In this document: piece by piece, positions 1 to 7,133 of the stretch
Numbering within the stretch: position 1 is the stretch's first letter
Layout: each line of letters starts with the position of its first letter
Source: CAYMST01 sp964393115
GTDB taxonomy: Bacteria; Bacteroidota; Bacteroidia; Cytophagales; Cyclobacteriaceae
Length of the DNA: 30,843 nucleotides
Reading direction: 5' to 3'
Assembly: GCA_964393115.1 (NCBI GenBank)
Contig: CAYMST010000018.1
Span: 1-30,843, forward strand
Made by a program: the position numbers and the translations under genes
Notes under the pieces: generated by a model
The model's input: only the letters and a program-made list of their open reading frames with translations
What the model was told of the DNA's origin: nothing
Databases searched by the model: none

Positions 1-63
1 GCCATTGTATTATTTTCAGTACCTAAAAAATTTGAGTTTGCAAAAGTAGAGGGTCTTAAATAA
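1..63 (+). CDS. C-terminal tail of an upstream gene (partial, unidentified)
   Basis: Frame 1 is open from the first base to a TAA at 61-63 and would encode the last 20 residues of a protein ending in KFEFAKVEGLK. The other two plus-strand frames also run for a while, so this is a plausible reading and not a firm one. Nothing about function can be said from so short a tail. The next gene on the same strand starts only 31 bases later, which would fit a shared transcript. Confidence 0.3.
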   Translation, partial: AIVLFSVPKKFEFAKVEGLK

Positions 64-94
64 AAATCAAATGCATAAGTAAAATTATTCTAAA

Positions 95-1072
95 ATGAAT
101 AAAAAATTACAACTACTAATTTTCATCACTTTAACACATCAAAGCCTCTATGCTTGGGGGTTCTTTGCTCATAAAAAGATTAATGAGTTTGCGATCACTA
201 CATTGCCAACTGAAATGGTAGGGTTTTATAAACTTCATTCTGCTTTTATTGCCGAAAATGCTGTAAACCCAGACCGAAGAAGGTACTCCGTTGAAGGAGA
301 AGCGCCTAAACATTACATTGATTTAGACACCTATCCCGACAGCCTGCATGAAGATCTTATAAAAGGATGGGATCATGCTGTCGGCATGTTTTCCAAAGAC
401 ACCTTGGTGAAACACGGTATATTACCTTGGAATTTACACCTTATCTCCCTTCAACTTACAAAAGCATTCAAAGCTCTAGATGCTAAAAAGATTCTAAAGT
501 TATCCAGTGACATGGGACATTATATTGCAGATGCTCATGTTCCTTTACACACCACTAGAAATTATAACGGGCAACTCACTGGACAGCATGGTATACACGG
601 CTTTTGGGAGTCAAGGATCCCAGAAGTCTTGATGTCAGAATTTGATTTATGGGTTGGAAAAGCCAAGTATATCGAAAACCTGAAAAACGAATCCTGGACT
701 ATTGTACTATCCTCTCACATGGCAGTGGATTCTGTACTAGCATTTGAAAAAGAGCTTTCTGAAAAAACGTCCCCATTGAAGAAATATGAATTTGAGGAGC
801 GCAACGGTCATCACATAAAAACTTACAGCAGGAAGTATGTGCGAAAGTATCATCAAAAACTTGATCATCAGGTAGAAAACAGAATGAGGGCTTCTATTCG
901 CGCAGTCGGTTCATTCTGGTATACCTGTTGGAAAAACGCGGGTAGGCCTAACCTCAATGAATTATTAGACTCCCCGAAAACTGAAGAAGACATAATCGCA
1001 TGGCACAAAAAGGTTCTTTTTTGGAAAAAGACCGGTATCTCATCAAGAACACACGAAAGTGATAATCAATAA
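95..1072 (+). CDS. Secreted zinc-dependent phospholipase C / S1-P1 nuclease-like protein
   Basis: 325 residues. The first 20 form a signal peptide ending in SLYA, so cleavage would leave Trp21 at the mature N terminus. In the zinc phospholipase C and S1/P1 nuclease superfamily that N-terminal Trp is itself a zinc ligand. The rest of the trinuclear zinc site can be followed: His26, Asp60, His73 in PKHYIDLD, His142 and Asp146 in DMGHYIADAH, His152, and His168 with Glu172 in HGFWE. The final Glu is as in phospholipase C, where S1/P1 nucleases have Asp. Likely a periplasmic or secreted phosphodiesterase; lipid versus nucleic-acid substrate cannot be decided by reading. It converges with the minus-strand operon that follows, and only a weak inverted repeat (TACTGT/ACAGTA) lies between them. 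The start is the first ATG and gives a normal signal peptide. Confidence 0.85.
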   Translation: MNKKLQLLIFITLTHQSLYAWGFFAHKKINEFAITTLPTEMVGFYKLHSAFIAENAVNPDRRRYSVEGEAPKHYIDLDTYPDSLHEDLIKGWDHAVGMFSKDTLVKHGILPWNLHLISLQLTKAFKALDAKKILKLSSDMGHYIADAHVPLHTTRNYNGQLTGQHGIHGFWESRIPEVLMSEFDLWVGKAKYIENLKNESWTIVLSSHMAVDSVLAFEKELSEKTSPLKKYEFEERNGHHIKTYSRKYVRKYHQKLDHQVENRMRASIRAVGSFWYTCWKNAGRPNLNELLDSPKTEEDIIAWHKKVLFWKKTGISSRTHESDNQ

Positions 1073-1114
1073 TACTGTTCCCTTAAAGTTCAATATACAG
1101 TAAAAGACCAGTAA

Positions 1115-1957
1115 TTATAGCCCATAAAATGATTTCTTCTTTTTCTTAGGTTTTTGTTCTCTGATAAATGGATCAGCATCCAGATAAAACGGGTATTCTG
1201 CTCTAAAGTCAACCATTTCTTTACGCGAAATCAGCTGAGTCACCACTTCCTCATTATGGTCAGAAAAAGCCATTTGATCTCCAGTGAAAGATATTAGTTG
1301 TGAGTGTCCTGTATAATCGAGTCGATAACCATCTCGTCCAACTCGATTTACGCCTACCACATAGGCCTGGTTCTCAATTGCTCTGGCAGGCAAAAGCTTA
1401 TCCCAGGCTTGTATCCGCTTATTTGGCCAGCTGGCAACTGCAATCAGCAGGTCATAATCTAGTTGCTCTTTATTCACTTGGTTTCGACACCAAAGGGGAA
1501 ATCGAATATCATAACAAATAACTGGACAGATTTTCCATCCCTTATATTTAAAAATTACACGAAACTCTCCCGGCGTTAACTCTTCACTCTCTTGAGTTAT
1601 CCGAAAAAGGTGGGCTTTATCATACTTGACAAGTCGTCCATCAGGGTAAACGCCAACAAATCGGTTGTAGAACTTCCCGTCTTCCGAAACTAAATAGCTA
1701 CCGCACACAAATGCTTGCTTAGTAACCGCGATTTTCTTCATCCAATCGGCCGTTGGACCTTGCGTGGATTCGGCAAGTGATTTATTGTAGGTAAATCCCG
1801 TATTAAACATTTCAGGTAGAATAATAAGATCTGTTTCTTCCACCTCTTTCAATAGCCCTTCTAATTCATTGAAGTTAGCCTGTTTGTCCTCCCAAATAAT
1901 ATCGGACTGCACGTAAGTTATGGACAAGTTGTCCACTACGGACGGTTTCACACTCAT
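1115..1957 (-). CDS. yafV: Omega-amidase (YafV-like carbon-nitrogen hydrolase)
   Basis: 280-residue member of the nitrilase superfamily. The Glu-Lys-Cys catalytic triad is visible: Glu49 in LPEMFNTGF, Lys114 in YDKAHLFR and Cys148 in PVICYDIRFPLW. The phenylalanine-rich wording of these motifs is typical of the YafV/omega-amidase branch, which hydrolyses 2-oxoglutaramate and 2-oxosuccinamate left by glutamine and asparagine transaminases (metabolite repair). It has no signal peptide and so is cytoplasmic. The C terminus is a lysine-rich tail (EQKPKKKKKSFYGL). It is the last gene of the operon that begins with the hemerythrin-like gene and starts 9 bases after def. The exact substrate is inferred from the family. 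Confidence 0.88.
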   Translation of the reverse strand: MSVKPSVVDNLSITYVQSDIIWEDKQANFNELEGLLKEVEETDLIILPEMFNTGFTYNKSLAESTQGPTADWMKKIAVTKQAFVCGSYLVSEDGKFYNRFVGVYPDGRLVKYDKAHLFRITQESEELTPGEFRVIFKYKGWKICPVICYDIRFPLWCRNQVNKEQLDYDLLIAVASWPNKRIQAWDKLLPARAIENQAYVVGVNRVGRDGYRLDYTGHSQLISFTGDQMAFSDHNEEVVTQLISRKEMVDFRAEYPFYLDADPFIREQKPKKKKKSFYGL

Positions 1958-1966
1958 GTAGTTAAT

Positions 1967-2521
1967 TTATCGTTTACGATAAACCTTGATTCGGTAATCA
2001 GCAGGACAACGACCTTTGCTAATATCTGTAAGCTTACCTTTCATAAGCCTACGCTTTAAAGCCGAAATATGATCGGTGAATAATACACCGTTTAAATGGT
2101 CATACTCGTGTTGAATAATTCGGGCTGACATTCCTTTATATTCTTCTATATGCTCCTTCCAGTTTTCATCGAAGTATCGGATTTTTAATTCTCCTGGTCT
2201 TTTTACTTCCTCTCTCAAGCCCGGTATACTAAGGCACCCTTCTTCCATACCCCATTCGTCACCGTACTCCTCTATGATCTCTGGGTTTATAAAGACCTTT
2301 TTAAAGTCCTTTGTTTCTTCCTCTTCCAATGGACGCCCATCAGCTACAAACATCCGTATAGATTTACCAATCTGAGGAGCGGCAAGACCAATTCCTTTGG
2401 CGTTATCCATGGTCTCAAACATATCAGCGGCTAGGGTCGCCACGTCAATTTCACCTTCAACAATTTCAGTAGCCCGCTTCTTTAAAACAGGATCACCGTA
2501 CACTACAATCGGATAAATCAT
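1967..2521 (-). CDS. def: Peptide deformylase
   Basis: 184 residues. Removes the N-formyl group from nascent proteins. All three family motifs are intact: GIGLAAPQ at 43-50, EGCLS at 94-98 with the metal ligand Cys96, and HEYDH at 138-142 with two His ligands and the catalytic Glu139. The start ATG overlaps the TGA of ruvX in an ATGA arrangement at 2518-2521, so translation is probably coupled. Length is normal for the family, and the charged 65-74 loop (LEEEETKDFK) is an insert common in Bacteroidota enzymes. Confidence 0.97.
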   Translation of the reverse strand: MIYPIVVYGDPVLKKRATEIVEGEIDVATLAADMFETMDNAKGIGLAAPQIGKSIRMFVADGRPLEEEETKDFKKVFINPEIIEEYGDEWGMEEGCLSIPGLREEVKRPGELKIRYFDENWKEHIEEYKGMSARIIQHEYDHLNGVLFTDHISALKRRLMKGKLTDISKGRCPADYRIKVYRKR

Positions 2522-2931
2522 ATTGTCCTTTTTTCTAAGTATGTCTGCAATATTAATGCAGCGCTTACTTTATCTATATTTCCTTTTTCTCTTCTGTCCT
2601 TTTTTGACGCACCGCCTCGGATCATAGCGTCCAAGGCAATCTTGGAGGTAAAGCGCTCATCTACTGCTTCTATTGGTATAGAAAGCTGTTTACGCAAACT
2701 ACGTATCAAGCCAACTACATGCTGAGTAGAGTCAGTAGCCTCATTATTTAGCTTCTTCGGCATTCCTACTACAACAGCGTCTACGTCCTCTGCGCTTATA
2801 TATGAACTTATGAAATCACGGAGCTGCTGGGTTGGTATTGTTTCTAAGGGACTCGCAATGATTTGCATGGGATCTGACACGGCAATCCCTGTACGTTTTG
2901 TGCCATAATCAATGGCCAGTATTCTACCCAT
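2518..2931 (-). CDS. ruvX: Putative pre-16S rRNA nuclease / Holliday junction resolvase-like YqgF
   Basis: 137 residues, the usual size. RNase H-like fold nuclease of the YqgF/RuvX family, which acts in 16S rRNA 5'-end maturation and was first described as a Holliday-junction resolvase homologue. Visible motifs are the first acidic strand MGRILAIDYGTKRTGIA (Asp8), the VVGMPKKLNN loop, and the DERFTSKIA motif carrying the later catalytic acid. The start ATG directly abuts the stop TAG of the hemerythrin-like gene, and its own stop overlaps def by four bases. It is therefore the second gene of a tightly packed operon. Confidence 0.95.
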   Translation of the reverse strand: MGRILAIDYGTKRTGIAVSDPMQIIASPLETIPTQQLRDFISSYISAEDVDAVVVGMPKKLNNEATDSTQHVVGLIRSLRKQLSIPIEAVDERFTSKIALDAMIRGGASKKDRREKGNIDKVSAALILQTYLEKRTI

Positions 2932-3675
2932 CTAGTTTAGACTTGACGTGTTGGCGAATCGATTACGAACTTTCTGTTCCAGCTTAAAAGCTTTAGGAAA
3001 AAGAATTTCGTTTTCTATTCTGGCATGGTGAATTAATTCATGATCCAGCTGGTTGAGCTCTTTGAGGATAACAATCAGGTGTACGCTGTTGATTCCTTCC
3101 AATGAGTAGTCTTGCGTTATCATTCGAATCCCCATCATTGAATTTTCTGCATCATCATGATCTTGACTAAAAGCAACAACACTGTTTTGTTCTAGCATTA
3201 AGTATGCTTCTGAAGGACTTAGTTTTCCATTGAAAGCTTTACACATCTTCATAACGTACGCAAAAAAAGTATCTTCTTCTTCATAAATATGTTCAACAAA
3301 TTCCTCCACGAACATTGGAAAAATCAATTTAAGATCTTTAACACATTGTGTTGCAGACTCGTCAACTGAGTTAAAGTCTTGCAGTAACCTTGAGATATAG
3401 GTTAGATTTTTCTTAACAAAAATGTAATGTGCGTGCTTCAGGTATTCAACAATGAGGTCAATGGGGTAGTTATCTAACTTCAGTTTACTCTTCGGATCGT
3501 TTTCCTTCAAGCTATCAAAATGACGAAGGACTTTAGAAACTTTCAAACCCTTGGAAGCACATAAATCTTCAAGCGTAAGTTCTGAGTAATCGTAGAACTT
3601 CACACCAAAGTGGTCTAACACCTTAGCGAAGACAAAATCTTCGTTTACCAAATGATAAATTTTTTTCTTCGTCAA
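2932..3675 (-). CDS. Hemerythrin-domain protein, Ric/ScdA-like, with degenerate N-terminal domain
   Basis: About 247 residues with the TTG start chosen here at 3675. The body is a four-helix hemerythrin fold with di-iron ligand candidates in order: KHAHYIF, EEFVEHIYEEEDTFF, SQDHDDAE and LDHELIHHARIENEILFP. That last stretch is the HxxxE-LFP ending of RIC/YtfE proteins, which help repair iron centres after nitric oxide or oxidative damage. The N terminus (VFAKVLDHFGVKFYDYSELTLEDLC) aligns by eye with the ScdA N-terminal domain but has lost its CCGG signature. There is no in-frame ATG near the 5' end: the longest frame begins with TTG at 3732 and a GTG lies at 3696. I favour TTG at 3675 because a TATCTTTG -7 box at 3698-3705 would put the transcript start near 3690 and because the domain homology begins here. 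First gene of the ruvX-def operon. The repair role is inferred. Confidence 0.78.
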   Translation of the reverse strand: MTKKKIYHLVNEDFVFAKVLDHFGVKFYDYSELTLEDLCASKGLKVSKVLRHFDSLKENDPKSKLKLDNYPIDLIVEYLKHAHYIFVKKNLTYISRLLQDFNSVDESATQCVKDLKLIFPMFVEEFVEHIYEEEDTFFAYVMKMCKAFNGKLSPSEAYLMLEQNSVVAFSQDHDDAENSMMGIRMITQDYSLEGINSVHLIVILKELNQLDHELIHHARIENEILFPKAFKLEQKVRNRFANTSSLN

Positions 3676-3697
3676 TTTTATAATAAACTTATGCACA

Positions 3698-3705
3698 CAA
3701 AGATA
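3698..3705 (-). promoter_or_regulatory. Candidate -7 promoter box of the hemerythrin-ruvX-def operon
   Basis: On the minus strand this reads TATCTTTG, a full match to the Bacteroidota sigma-A -7 consensus TAnnTTTG. A TTG lies at 3732-3730, 24 bases upstream, slightly further than the usual -33 spacing. It predicts a transcript start near 3690, downstream of the longest possible start codon. Confidence 0.4.
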
Positions 3706-3867
3706 AAAAATACCTAAAGGCTTTGAAACCAATTCTATGTTTCAGAATTTTAAACTTTAGTATACCAGAGAGCGTTGATTGAAAGATAATAGCTGTGAGA
3801 AAGCTTAAATGAAACTAGAAATTTTATTGAAAAAGCTTCCAGTTTTTTGTTCCCGCATCTTTTTTCA

Positions 3868-3892
3868 TTGACATATATATCCGTTATGTCAA
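3868..3892. promoter_or_regulatory. 8-bp perfect dyad upstream of the CtpA-type protease
   Basis: TTGACATA-N9-TATGTCAA, a perfect inverted repeat of two 8-base arms ending 19 bases before the ATG of the protease gene. It could be an operator or a 5'-leader hairpin. No TAnnTTTG box is obvious beside it. Confidence 0.35.
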
Positions 3893-3911
3893 AAACTAGT
3901 AATGCTATACA

Positions 3912-5510
3912 ATGGATAATCCCAAAAATATTAAGTCAGTGGTAAAGTTACCCATTTTCCTTTCCGTCGCCGTTTCCTTAGGCATTCTTATCGGAGCAAA
4001 CGTTGTAGACGGCAGTCTAGAACGCAAGTCTCAATCCGGTGCTGCTCGTTTTCGAGAAATCATCAACTTAATTGATAGAAACTATGTTGACCAAGTAAAC
4101 ACCGATAGTCTAGTAGATATCGCAGTAACAGAAATGCTAAAGGCGCTTGATCCGCATACGGCATACATCCCCGTGAAGGATATTGAAATTACAAGATCTG
4201 AACTCCAAGGGAACTTTGAAGGAATTGGTATTGAATTCAATATTATAAAGGACACTATCTGTGTTGTAACTCCTCTAAGCGGTGGCCCTTCAGAACGTAT
4301 TGGTTTGCTTTCCGGTGACAAAATTGTAAAAGTCGATACTGAACTTGTTGCCGGTATTGGGATCAACAACCGGGGGGTACTTGACAAATTACGTGGTGCC
4401 AAGGGCTCCAAAGTACTGGTCTCAGTGAAAAGACGGGGTGAGTTAGGTTTATTAGATTTTGAAATAGAACGCGACAAAATCCCACAATTCTCACTCGACG
4501 TAGCTATGATGATCGGCCCGAGTACTGGATACATAAAAATCAATCGATTCTCCATCAATACAGACGACGAATTCTTTGCGGCCATCAAGTTGCTTAAAAA
4601 ACAAGGCATGAACGAATTAGTACTTGATCTTACAAGTAATCCAGGAGGGTACTTGGACGTAGCGGTGAATATGGCAGATGAGTTGCTATCGAAAGATCAA
4701 ATGATCGTTTTCACAAAAGGAAATTCTTTGGGCACAAGTACCGAGTACAAAGCACGAAAAAAAGGGCAATTTGAGCACGGAAAACTAATCATTATGATCG
4801 ATGAAGGAAGCGCTTCGGCATCTGAGATCCTTGCTGGTGCTGTTCAAGATAATGATCGTGGCATAATTGTCGGGAGGAGATCTTTCGGTAAGGGATTGGT
4901 CCAAAGCCAAGAAATGCTATCAGACGGGTCTGAGTTACGACTTACTATATCTAGGTATTATACACCAAGTGGCAGATGTATTCAAAAGCCCTACATCAAC
5001 CAGAAATCGCACTACGAAGATGACTATGCCAATCGATTTGATAGAGGGGAGCTCTTCATCAAGGATAGTATAAAGATTGACACCTCATTGATGTATAAAA
5101 CTTCTAGTGGACGCAAAGTTTATGGCGGTGGTGGAATCAACCCCGATATATTCGTTCCACTGGACACCAACTCATTGGTAAACCGTCTTTATCGAACGAA
5201 TACCTTTAATGAATACTCACTTATCTTTAACCAAAGAAACAAGGAGGAATTAAAAAAAATAACCTTAGAAGAGTTTAAAACAGACTATCAACTAACACCA
5301 GATGACCTAAACGAATTCGTTGTACTCGCCAAGGAAAATGGTGTTTCTATTACGGTAAATGTATTAAAAGATAATATCAAAGCAGAAGCAGTCTTAAAGG
5401 CTCAAATAGCTCGTGGTATCTGGGGGGATGAGGGGTTCTATGCCGTATTTAATGAGGTAGACCCTATTTTTATCGCGGCACGTAAGACCATGAGAAAGTC
5501 TGATTTCTGA
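3912..5510 (+). CDS. Carboxy-terminal processing protease, S41 family (CtpA-like)
   Basis: 532 residues. One N-terminal membrane segment (about 13-30) anchors a periplasmic serine protease. Around residues 93-175 lies a PDZ domain (GIGIEFN, then GDKIVKVD) that senses substrate C termini. The S41 catalytic domain follows: the Ser-Lys dyad is Ser302 in GSASASEI and Lys327 in FGKG, with Gln331 four residues later as in CtpB. The substrate-strand motif TSNPGGYLD is at 241-249. After the core is a C-terminal region of about 150 residues, as in other Bacteroidota CtpA proteins. Likely roles are processing or degrading envelope proteins; the substrate is unknown. It stands alone as a transcription unit, divergent from the hemerythrin operon. 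Confidence 0.93.
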   Translation: MDNPKNIKSVVKLPIFLSVAVSLGILIGANVVDGSLERKSQSGAARFREIINLIDRNYVDQVNTDSLVDIAVTEMLKALDPHTAYIPVKDIEITRSELQGNFEGIGIEFNIIKDTICVVTPLSGGPSERIGLLSGDKIVKVDTELVAGIGINNRGVLDKLRGAKGSKVLVSVKRRGELGLLDFEIERDKIPQFSLDVAMMIGPSTGYIKINRFSINTDDEFFAAIKLLKKQGMNELVLDLTSNPGGYLDVAVNMADELLSKDQMIVFTKGNSLGTSTEYKARKKGQFEHGKLIIMIDEGSASASEILAGAVQDNDRGIIVGRRSFGKGLVQSQEMLSDGSELRLTISRYYTPSGRCIQKPYINQKSHYEDDYANRFDRGELFIKDSIKIDTSLMYKTSSGRKVYGGGGINPDIFVPLDTNSLVNRLYRTNTFNEYSLIFNQRNKEELKKITLEEFKTDYQLTPDDLNEFVVLAKENGVSITVNVLKDNIKAEAVLKAQIARGIWGDEGFYAVFNEVDPIFIAARKTMRKSDF

Positions 5511-5522
5511 CCATTCCACTAT

Positions 5523-5537
5523 TGACTCAAAGAGTCA
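5523..5537. terminator. Small hairpin between convergent genes
   Basis: TGACTC-AAA-GAGTCA, a six-base-pair hairpin with a three-base loop in the 28-base gap between the stops of the S41 protease and the convergent membrane protein. The adjoining T runs are poor, so it is a weak candidate for a shared bidirectional terminator. Confidence 0.35.
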
Positions 5538-5538
5538 C

Positions 5539-6159
5539 TTATTTCACAAATTCCCAGATCTCCTTACTCGTTAATGGTTTTTGATCGGTGATAGTCGTGT
5601 CGGTAGCTAATTCAATAGACTTTACTTTATAATCATCGTGAAATTTAGACTCACTAATTCGAACTATTGGCAACCCTCTAGATCTCAAAAAAAATGCAAC
5701 TGCCTTAATATCCTCTTCACTAGCGCTATCGCCATAATAAATTATATTTGACATACTATTTTGATATTTCTTCTTTGACGGTCGTATGTGAATATAAAAG
5801 CCTAATGAATCTAATGAAAGCACTTTTCCGCTGTCCAAAGGCTTTTCATAGTAACGGATGATTAGATCCGACCTATACCGCTTTCCTTTTCTAGCCTGAA
5901 CACGTGAAATAGAGTCTCGATACGCTGACAGAAATTTATCGAAGCCTGTGTCCGCACTATCCTTTTGATATCCATTTAGTAATAAGGAATCCTTGCTAAA
6001 CATCTCGTGATATGGATCCGTAGATTCTCCGCCTAATTGAAAATATTCTTCGTAGAACGTATTCGATTTCAGTTCATGCGATTGCAATAAGTAAAGAATT
6101 ATCGTTGTCGCAAAGGAGATAATGACATATAGTATAACATCAGTGTATTTGGTTTTCAT
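5539..6159 (-). CDS. Uncharacterised membrane-anchored protein
   Basis: 206 residues that I do not recognise. Residues 7-25 form a single hydrophobic N-terminal segment without a lipobox, so the protein is probably anchored in the inner membrane with the rest in the periplasm. The middle is charged and low in hydrophobicity. The C-terminal part (about 137-190) looks like a small alpha/beta domain: NIIYYGDSASEEDIKAVAFFLRSRG is suggestive of the LytR_C-like folds that follow an N-terminal anchor, but this is a by-eye impression. It converges on the S41 protease and is divergent from the FISUMP gene; the 279-base upstream region contains the sigma-54 site, which points the other way. Confidence 0.7.
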   Translation of the reverse strand: MKTKYTDVILYVIISFATTIILYLLQSHELKSNTFYEEYFQLGGESTDPYHEMFSKDSLLLNGYQKDSADTGFDKFLSAYRDSISRVQARKGKRYRSDLIIRYYEKPLDSGKVLSLDSLGFYIHIRPSKKKYQNSMSNIIYYGDSASEEDIKAVAFFLRSRGLPIVRISESKFHDDYKVKSIELATDTTITDQKPLTSKEIWEFVK

Positions 6160-6219
6160 TTTATCTATGGGTTCTTAGACTGGAACTATCATAATATTAA
6201 TAATTGTAAGCCTCACCAT

Positions 6220-6235
6220 TTGGCACGTTAATTGC
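6220..6235 (+). promoter_or_regulatory. Sigma-54 (RpoN) promoter
   Basis: TTGGCACG-N4-TTGC, a full match to the core of the RpoN -24/-12 consensus, with the GG and GC doublets (6222-6223 and 6234-6235) exactly 12 bases apart. It predicts a transcript start near 6247 and a leader of about 190 bases before the FISUMP gene at 6439. A 16-codon reading frame, ATG at 6259 to TAA at 6309, lies just after the predicted start. No enhancer-binding site was recognised upstream. Confidence 0.72.
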
Positions 6236-6438
6236 TTACTTATATAATCGAAATATATATGTTGAATGTTGCAGAAAGTAAAAAAATGAAGGCATGTAGT
6301 CTTCGGTAAGTGAAAAATATAACTTTAATTTGTGCGAACTGTAAAATTTCCAGTTTCACCAACAAGCTAAGAAATATATTCACCTATAATCGTATTTTCT
6401 GCAGTTAAAACTTATCTTCAAACCATAAAATTAATAAT

Positions 6439-7017
6439 ATGAGAAAATTGTTCGCCTTGGTATTTGCTCTGTCGTTCGCAACCGTAACGTTAGCGCAAGA
6501 TAATACCTATACTGATCCGAGAGACAATCAGACTTATAAGACCATCGAAGTGGTAATCAAACTAGAGGCTGGTATCAACATCAAAAGAACTTGGATGGCT
6601 CAAAACCTGAATTATAAGTCTGCAAATTCTTATTGCTACAAAGGTGAGCCTGCATATTGTGAAGTTTTTGGGCGTCTTTACACTTGGGATGACGCTTTAT
6701 CGGTTTGTCCTGAGGGATGGCACTTATCCACTCAAAAAGAATGGAAAGAAGTTTATAACTCTCACGGTGGTCGATTAACTGCTGCTCCAGCTCTACTTAA
6801 AGGTGGTGATGCCGGTTTAAACCTGGTCTTAGGAGGCTTTGGTGACCCAGGAGAAGTTTATACCGATGTAGGGATAAACGGCAACTACTGGGACGCAGAA
6901 GGAGGTTCTTCTAGAACTGCTGGTTTAATTACAGTTTATGAAAATGTAGAGGAAATTTTCCACGTTCAGATAGGCAACGGGCATAGAAACAGCGTTCGAT
7001 GCGTGAAAAATTATTGA
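6439..7017 (+). CDS. Secreted FISUMP-domain protein
   Basis: 192 residues with a clean signal peptide (MRKLFALVFALSFATVTLAQ). The mature protein is one FISUMP domain (the Fibrobacter succinogenes major paralogous domain, found in many Bacteroidota surface proteins). Recognisable landmarks are TYKTIEV near the start, RTWMAQNLNY, YCYKGEPAYCEVFGRLYTWDDA, CPEGWHLSTQKEWKEV, the NYWDAEGG turn and the closing NSVRCVKNY. The conserved Cys residues could form disulfides. Its biochemical role is not established; related domains are thought to have a C-type-lectin or formylglycine-enzyme-like fold. It is a single-gene unit between a sigma-54 promoter and a strong terminator, so its expression probably depends on RpoN and an enhancer-binding regulator located elsewhere. 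Confidence 0.88.
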   Translation: MRKLFALVFALSFATVTLAQDNTYTDPRDNQTYKTIEVVIKLEAGINIKRTWMAQNLNYKSANSYCYKGEPAYCEVFGRLYTWDDALSVCPEGWHLSTQKEWKEVYNSHGGRLTAAPALLKGGDAGLNLVLGGFGDPGEVYTDVGINGNYWDAEGGSSRTAGLITVYENVEEIFHVQIGNGHRNSVRCVKNY

Positions 7018-7045
7018 TTGCGATAATTTATTGAGGATAATAGAA

Positions 7046-7076
7046 AGAGGTCGATCTATTTGGTCGACCTTCTTAT
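7046..7076 (+). terminator. Rho-independent terminator of the FISUMP gene
   Basis: AGGTCGA-N9-TCGACCT, a perfect seven-base-pair stem (7048-7054 with 7064-7070) extended by further purine-pyrimidine pairs, followed by TCTTATTTTC. It lies 30 bases after the stop codon. Confidence 0.75.
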
Positions 7077-7133
7077 TTTCTCTGCTTAGTCAAGAGGAGA
7101 TTCGCCCCCTCCCAAGGATTATCATTTAAATCA

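Noticed and set aside
3868..3873. TTGACA as an E. coli-type -35 box of the S41 protease gene
   Set aside because: No -10 element lies at 16-18 bases, Bacteroidota promoters use a different consensus, and the word is part of a perfect dyad.
4082..4609. 175-residue open frame on the minus strand inside the S41 protease gene
   Set aside because: It is antisense to a clearly coding gene with intact catalytic motifs, and its own translation is Ser/Thr/Pro-rich without any recognisable domain.
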